Part shown: positions 59,801 to 64,000 of the stretch, one piece after another | Layout of the letters: the number at the start of each line of letters is the position of its first letter | Numbering within the stretch: position 1 is the first letter of the stretch | DNA from: Taeniopygia guttata | Lineage: Eukaryota > Chordata > Aves > Passeriformes > Estrildidae | Direction: 5' to 3' | Length of the DNA stretch: 64,000 nucleotides | Assembly (NCBI RefSeq): GCF_048771995.1 | Contig: NC_133030.1 | Location: forward strand, 14,152,001 to 14,216,000 | The notes under the pieces: model-generated | Seen by the model: the letters and a program-made list of their open reading frames with translations, nothing else | Told to the model about the DNA's origin: nothing | Database searches by the model: none | Program-made: the position numbers and the translations under genes

Positions 59801-60684
59801 GCATCATGCCAGCCCGAGCCTGGTGCCATGGGGCTGGGAATCCCTGGGGGCAGGGAGAGACAGCAGGCTCTGGACACATGCTGGAGAGGTGGGAACACCC
59901 TGGAGACATTCAGCCCCTCAGCTGGGAAAAGTGCAGCACCACCCTTCATCTGCTGCCTAGATGACTCATATAGTGAAAGGATATTAAATGGAATGGGAAT
60001 ATGCAATTTCTTCCTTTCACTGGTCCTAATTAGGGCATACTGTAAGTATATGAGTATATTTATAGCCACAGAACTCAACCTTTTACTCTGTGAGAAACCT
60101 ACATAATTAGCTTGATTCTGTGTTTATTGGCTTTTACTGCTTCCAAATAATGCAGAATTTACAAATAAATTTACATTGGTTGCCTCACCTCTTCCCAGAT
60201 GTCAGTACTATAGTGCCCTTTTATTTTGAGTCAAGTTCTCCATTATTAATTCAGCAGTTTGTAATTAAATGATTAACTAATCAAATTTTTTCCTCCTGAG
60301 TACCTGTGCAAATGCATTGAAGACTGATTGATTTAATGGGGTCACTCAGAGATAAATTGAGCCTTAACAATATGAAGTGGGAGAAACAAAGAGGAAGAGG
60401 CTCTCTGAGAAGGGAGTAGGAGGACTTGTGACTTTTAGCCTTGTTGATGCTTTCTTACAGTTCCAGCGGGGAGAAAAAAAAATGGTTCTGGAGCTAGAGA
60501 TCCAAAAATTACACGGAAATTTGTGTTATTACTTTACCTGTCAAAGCTGAGATTCAGATTTTAAAATGTGTATGATAGCATTAGCTGTTTTTTCCCCATT
60601 TTTTTTACACTGTCTCATCATATGGGAAGAAAATGAGAATTCTTTTAATGGAATTGAAGGTGAATAAACACCAATGGTGATGCT

Positions 60685-60707
60685 GGGGATGGGGTGGGGC
60701 GGGGGGG
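60685..60707 (+). other. G-quadruplex-forming motif
   Basis: Four runs of at least four G are separated by loops of only 1-2 nt (AT, T, C). This short-loop arrangement is predicted to fold stably. No gene is nearby to give it a role. Confidence 0.75.
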
Positions 60708-61741
60708 TGAGGGATAGCACTGCAGTCCCTTTGCTGTTTTTTCAGAGAAGTTAAGTTCTGTGTATAACTTTCTTCACTGATTTGAGCAAAGGTGTTTCTG
60801 CAGCTCTTATAAAAAGACGAAATTCTTACACAGATGTAAATGGGTGAGAGATGGAGATGTTTTTTTATTTTTCTCACAGTTATGTTTTGCAATTGAATGG
60901 GTATTTTCTCAGGTTCCTGGGAAGCATTTGGGTGCTGCTCACTGCCAGAGGTGATGGTACAACCTGAATGGGTCAGTAAACTTTAATGATGCAGCAAAGT
61001 TCAGCTTTTCCTAATATTTCCTGTGCAACAACGCAGCCTCTGGGAACAGGAGAGTCGCTGGCCCGGGGTAAGCAGGTGGAGGTTCGGTGCTGGGCTGGCT
61101 GCAGGGCATCAGCGGTGCCTTGTTCCAAATCAAGGCAGCTGGCTCCCTCTGCTGCTTTCAGCACGCTCTGAGCTGTTTTCAGCAAGGAGAATTTGCCTCC
61201 TCCAAGTCCTGTGGGTTCCTGTATTATTGCACCTTCTGTTTTAATACGGTGTCCTTCCACGGGAGGTAGGTACAGGGCTGTGTGTTCCCCCTTAGCTTAA
61301 AATCTGTGCAGACGTTTACAAAGATTAATAGGTGTATTTATAAACGAGAATCAAGCTGTAATGTGGCAGCTGAGTGTAAGCATTTTAGGTAAGACCTCCA
61401 TAAAACCATAATTACACCCATCTGTTTCCCGTAAGTACCCGGTAGAAAACAGTTAGCACTTATATATCTCTTGATAGCTCTCTCTCAATCTGGTGTTATG
61501 GGGAAAGAGGGAAGTTAATTTCTCCCTTTATTTTCTTTCTAGAAAAAGATAGTGCTTAAATTCAAATTTGTGAGAAAAGCAAGCTGAAAGTGTTTGTCAA
61601 AGGAGGTTGATTTGTAGATGGAGAGTGTCAAAGCAACAGTTTTTCTCAAGTCTCTCTAACCCTTATGCACCAATTATGGAAAAGACAGAACAGGCACATT
61701 TCTAATAAAGTTGTGGTCATATAAATAGATATTAACAATAA

Positions 61742-61779
61742 AAACCCCTCATAGTATTTCTTAAAAATATGAGGGGTTT
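61742..61779. repeat. Perfect 12-bp inverted repeat (hairpin)
   Basis: AAACCCCTCATA at 61742-61753 is exactly complementary to TATGAGGGGTTT at 61768-61779, with a 14-nt A/T-rich loop. It could be the core of a small DNA-transposon relic or simply a chance palindrome. Confidence 0.7.
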
Positions 61780-62249
61780 CATCAAAACTTTTGGATATGC
61801 AAAGTGCTTGGCATATAGCTGTGAACTGAATTCTCATTGGGAAGATGCACAAAGGAGCCTTGCCCTTAAGCCCTGGCTGTCTTGTGATTAGTTGACCAGA
61901 TTAGCCTCACCTGAGGTAAACTGGTGAACACTTCAGTGGAAGAGGGGTGTGAAAGGCCAATTTTCACTGTGTCACGGCTGAGAAGCTGACTCTGAAACAG
62001 ATACATTTTATATAGCAAAAAAAAAAAAGAGGAAATAAATTATTTGTGACATTATTAGGAAGGGGAAAAAATAGACTACAAGAAGTTGTCTGCTTGTGGG
62101 ATTTTACTACTTGTTGATAACCATTTTGAGGACATTGAAGTTAGGATATTTGATATGGCACACTTTAAAATATGGTCACTTACAAGAATTTGCAGATCTG
62201 GGTACAACCACATTCCCTAAAGGTAAGCTCCTCGTTCCTTTTGAAATGT

Positions 62250-62960
62250 ACCTGAGCGCTTGGAAGTCGCTGAGGGCTCTCAAGGACTTTTGAGCTCATT
62301 TGAAGGAACTCGAGACCTCCCACAGCCAAACCACCCCGGGACACTCCAGCTGGAGCGGGATGAACATGGGGACCGGGTGGTGCTGTAGCTCCGCGGGGGA
62401 TGATGTGACCCAGCGGCAGCTCCCCAGGGACGGTCCCGCCAGCCTGGCAATGCCCGGGCCAGGATCCCTTCGTCTGGGCAGGGTCCCTCATCCCGAGGGT
62501 GTCCCAGGCCAGGCTCCCCTCATCCCGAGCGTGTCCCGGGCAGGCTCCCCTCATCCCGAGCGTGTCCCAGGCCAGGCTCCCCTCATCCCGAGCGTGTCCC
62601 GGGCAGGCTCCCTTCATCCCCCTCATTCCGAGCGTGTCCCGGGCAGGCTCCCCTCATCCCGAGCGTGTCCCGGGCAGGCTCCCTTCATCCCCCTCATTCC
62701 GAGCGTGTCCCGGGCAGGCTCCCCTCATCCCGAGCGTTTCCCGGGCAGGCTCCCCTCATCCCGGCTGCCCCTCTCCCCTCCCCGGCCGATCCCGCGGCGC
62801 CAGCAGATGGAGCTCCAGGATGCCGATTGCTGAAGGGATGACTGGATGTCCGTGAAATCGCTGTGGAAGGGGCAGGCGACACCTCGGTGCTTTCCTGTGG
62901 TGCCGCCGTTCGCTCTTTGCTGCGCCAATGAACTTGCACTGAGAAATGAATACGAGCGCT
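62250..62960. promoter_or_regulatory. CpG-rich block, candidate promoter
   Basis: GC content and CpG frequency are much higher than in the flanks, and the block contains a GC-rich minisatellite. In mammals STK33 follows TRIM66 in the same orientation, so its promoter would be expected near here. No STK33 exon is visible inside the window. Confidence 0.45.
62478..62765. repeat. GC-rich minisatellite, about 9 units
   Basis: Tandem units of about 31 bp carry the core CATCCCGAGCGTGTCCCGGG followed by CAGGCTCCCCT. Two units have an extra ~11 bp (TTCATCCCC insertion type), giving 42-bp forms in a higher-order pattern. Units are highly similar, which suggests recent expansion or homogenisation. Confidence 0.93.
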
Positions 62961-63029
62961 TCTCACGGTCTGAGAAGTCAGGTTGACTAAAAAACCCAAC
63001 CAAACAAACAACTTCGTTAAGCATTTTGT

Positions 63030-63650
63030 AGGATGATAGATGATTTGGTTTGGGAGGGACCTTAAAGATGACCGAGTTTCCATGCCCCTACCAGGTGTAG
63101 GGACACCTTCCACCAGACCAGGCTGCTCAGGGCCCCATCCAACCTGGCCTTGAAAAGGAAAGGATGGGGCACCCACAGCTTCTCAGGCAACCTGTGCTAG
63201 TGCCTCACCACCCTCAGAGGTAAGAATTTCTTCCCGATATCCAATCTAAACCTAGTCTCAGTTTAAAATCATTCCCCTTGTCCTGCCACTACATGCTCAT
63301 GTAACCAGTTCTTCTCTTGTAGCTCCCTTCAGGTACGAGTAGGCCACAGCTGGAGCAACCCTGGGGCTTCCTCTCCTCCAGGCTGAACAAACCCAACTCT
63401 CTCAGCCTTTCGAGACATGCTCCATCCTTCAGATAAATTTGGTGGCCTCCTCTGGACTTGCTCCAACGAGTCCATGTCCTTGCTGTGCTGGGGACTCCGG
63501 AGCTGGGTGCAGCAGTGCAGGGGGGTCTCACCAGAACAGAGGGGCAGATTCCCCCTCCCTCACCTGCTGCCCACAGTGCTGTGGATGCTGCCCAGAATAG
63601 GGCTGGGTTTCTGGGCTGAGAGCTCACTCTGCTGGGTCATGTCTGGTCTT
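63030..63650 (-). mobile_element. CR1 LINE 3' fragment (antisense)
   Basis: The + strand is the reverse complement of an avian CR1 3' end: GGGAGGGACCTTAAAGATGA, GACACCTTCCACCAGACCAG, CCCCATCCAACCTGGCCTTG, CAGGCTGAACAAACCCAACT and TGGCCTCCTCTGGACTTGCT. About 620 bp of a 5'-truncated copy, better preserved than the 45-kb one. Confidence 0.95.
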
Positions 63651-64000
63651 TCATCCATCGTTTATTGCTGGGTGTCTCTGCCCAAACCATGCTTTCAAAT
63701 TTCACCTGCTGCCAGTGACGCTGCGGCTCTTAATGCCAAATTATCACTGTCAGGGCAATTAAAGATACTGGCACTTATTAAGCCTATTCTGCATATTGTG
63801 TCTATTGAAGTAAAAGCTTCTGTGCATCCATATTTAGGCTCTTACCAGAATTACACTACTGTATGATAAAAACCATAATTTTCCATCTCAGGGAACCTGT
63901 TTCCTCGGGTGTTGCTGGGGCAGGGTGGCTGGTGGCACTTTATTTTCTGTGTATTTCATGCCAGACCTATCCAAAATAGAAATAACTCTCTTTAGGCCTA
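63651..64000. other. Window end, nothing recognised
   Basis: AT-rich sequence after the CR1 copy with no exon, RNA gene or repeat that I can identify. Confidence 0.5.

Larger units (their letters stand above)
56811..62250. other. Intergenic region downstream of TRIM66
   Basis: No recognisable exon of STK33 or any other gene. Contents listed separately: a G-quadruplex motif at 60685 and an inverted repeat at 61742. A poly-T run lies at about 59635-59660. Confidence 0.6.

Noticed and set aside
62478-62765. Regular repeats as a possible CRISPR array
   Set aside because: The units are directly adjacent with no unique spacers, in a vertebrate genome. It is a minisatellite.
62180-63176. Open frames with repeated GACPGHARDEGSL-like units over the minisatellite
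   Set aside because: They are translations of the tandem repeat in several frames, without a start context or conserved domain.
56811-64000. Search for STK33 exons
   Set aside because: I looked for kinase motifs and the STK33 N-terminal sequence and found none. Only a candidate promoter block is offered.

Overview
The window is a gene-dense piece of a vertebrate chromosome, almost certainly from a bird. It carries GT-AG spliced genes, CpG-island promoters, and four CR1 LINE fragments with the sequence of avian CR1 3' regions. A possible retroviral LTR remnant hints at a songbird, but weakly. It is the locus that on human 11p15.4 holds DENND2B (ST5), RPL27A and TRIM66. All three genes read on the + strand here.

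Layout. 1-~2370: the last three coding exons and 3'UTR of DENND2B, a DENN-domain Rab exchange factor; the rest lies upstream of the window. ~4000-6840: the complete five-exon RPL27A gene (148 aa) with a CpG-island promoter, a 5'TOP start and two TCTCGCGAGA elements. Introns 3 and 4 each hold one copy of a paralogous H/ACA snoRNA pair that resembles the SNORA3/SNORA45 family hosted by mammalian RPL27A. 6842-10024: intergenic, with one CR1 copy. 10047-54352: TRIM66 (TIF1-delta) as 20 coding exons whose splice phases all agree, giving 1241 residues. Its order is RING, B-box 1, B-box 2, coiled coil, Gln/Pro/His-rich middle, CtBP-like motif, HP1 box, PHD finger, bromodomain and basic tail. 54353-~56800: probable TRIM66 3'UTR with several poly(A) signals. 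~56800-64000: no recognisable exon. It holds a G-quadruplex motif, a perfect 12-bp inverted repeat, a CpG-rich block with a GC-rich minisatellite (a candidate promoter for the next gene, which by mammalian synteny would be STK33), and a well-preserved CR1 copy.

The three genes are not one pathway: membrane-traffic signalling, the large ribosomal subunit with its snoRNAs, and a chromatin reader/co-repressor. I see no novel multi-gene system. The points most worth checking are the complete RING in this TRIM66 (mammalian TRIM66 is usually listed as RING-less), the duplicated snoRNA pair, the same-strand orientation of RPL27A, an ~80-nt T-rich run at a TRIM66 splice acceptor, and a 122-bp direct-repeat pair in TRIM66 intron 2.
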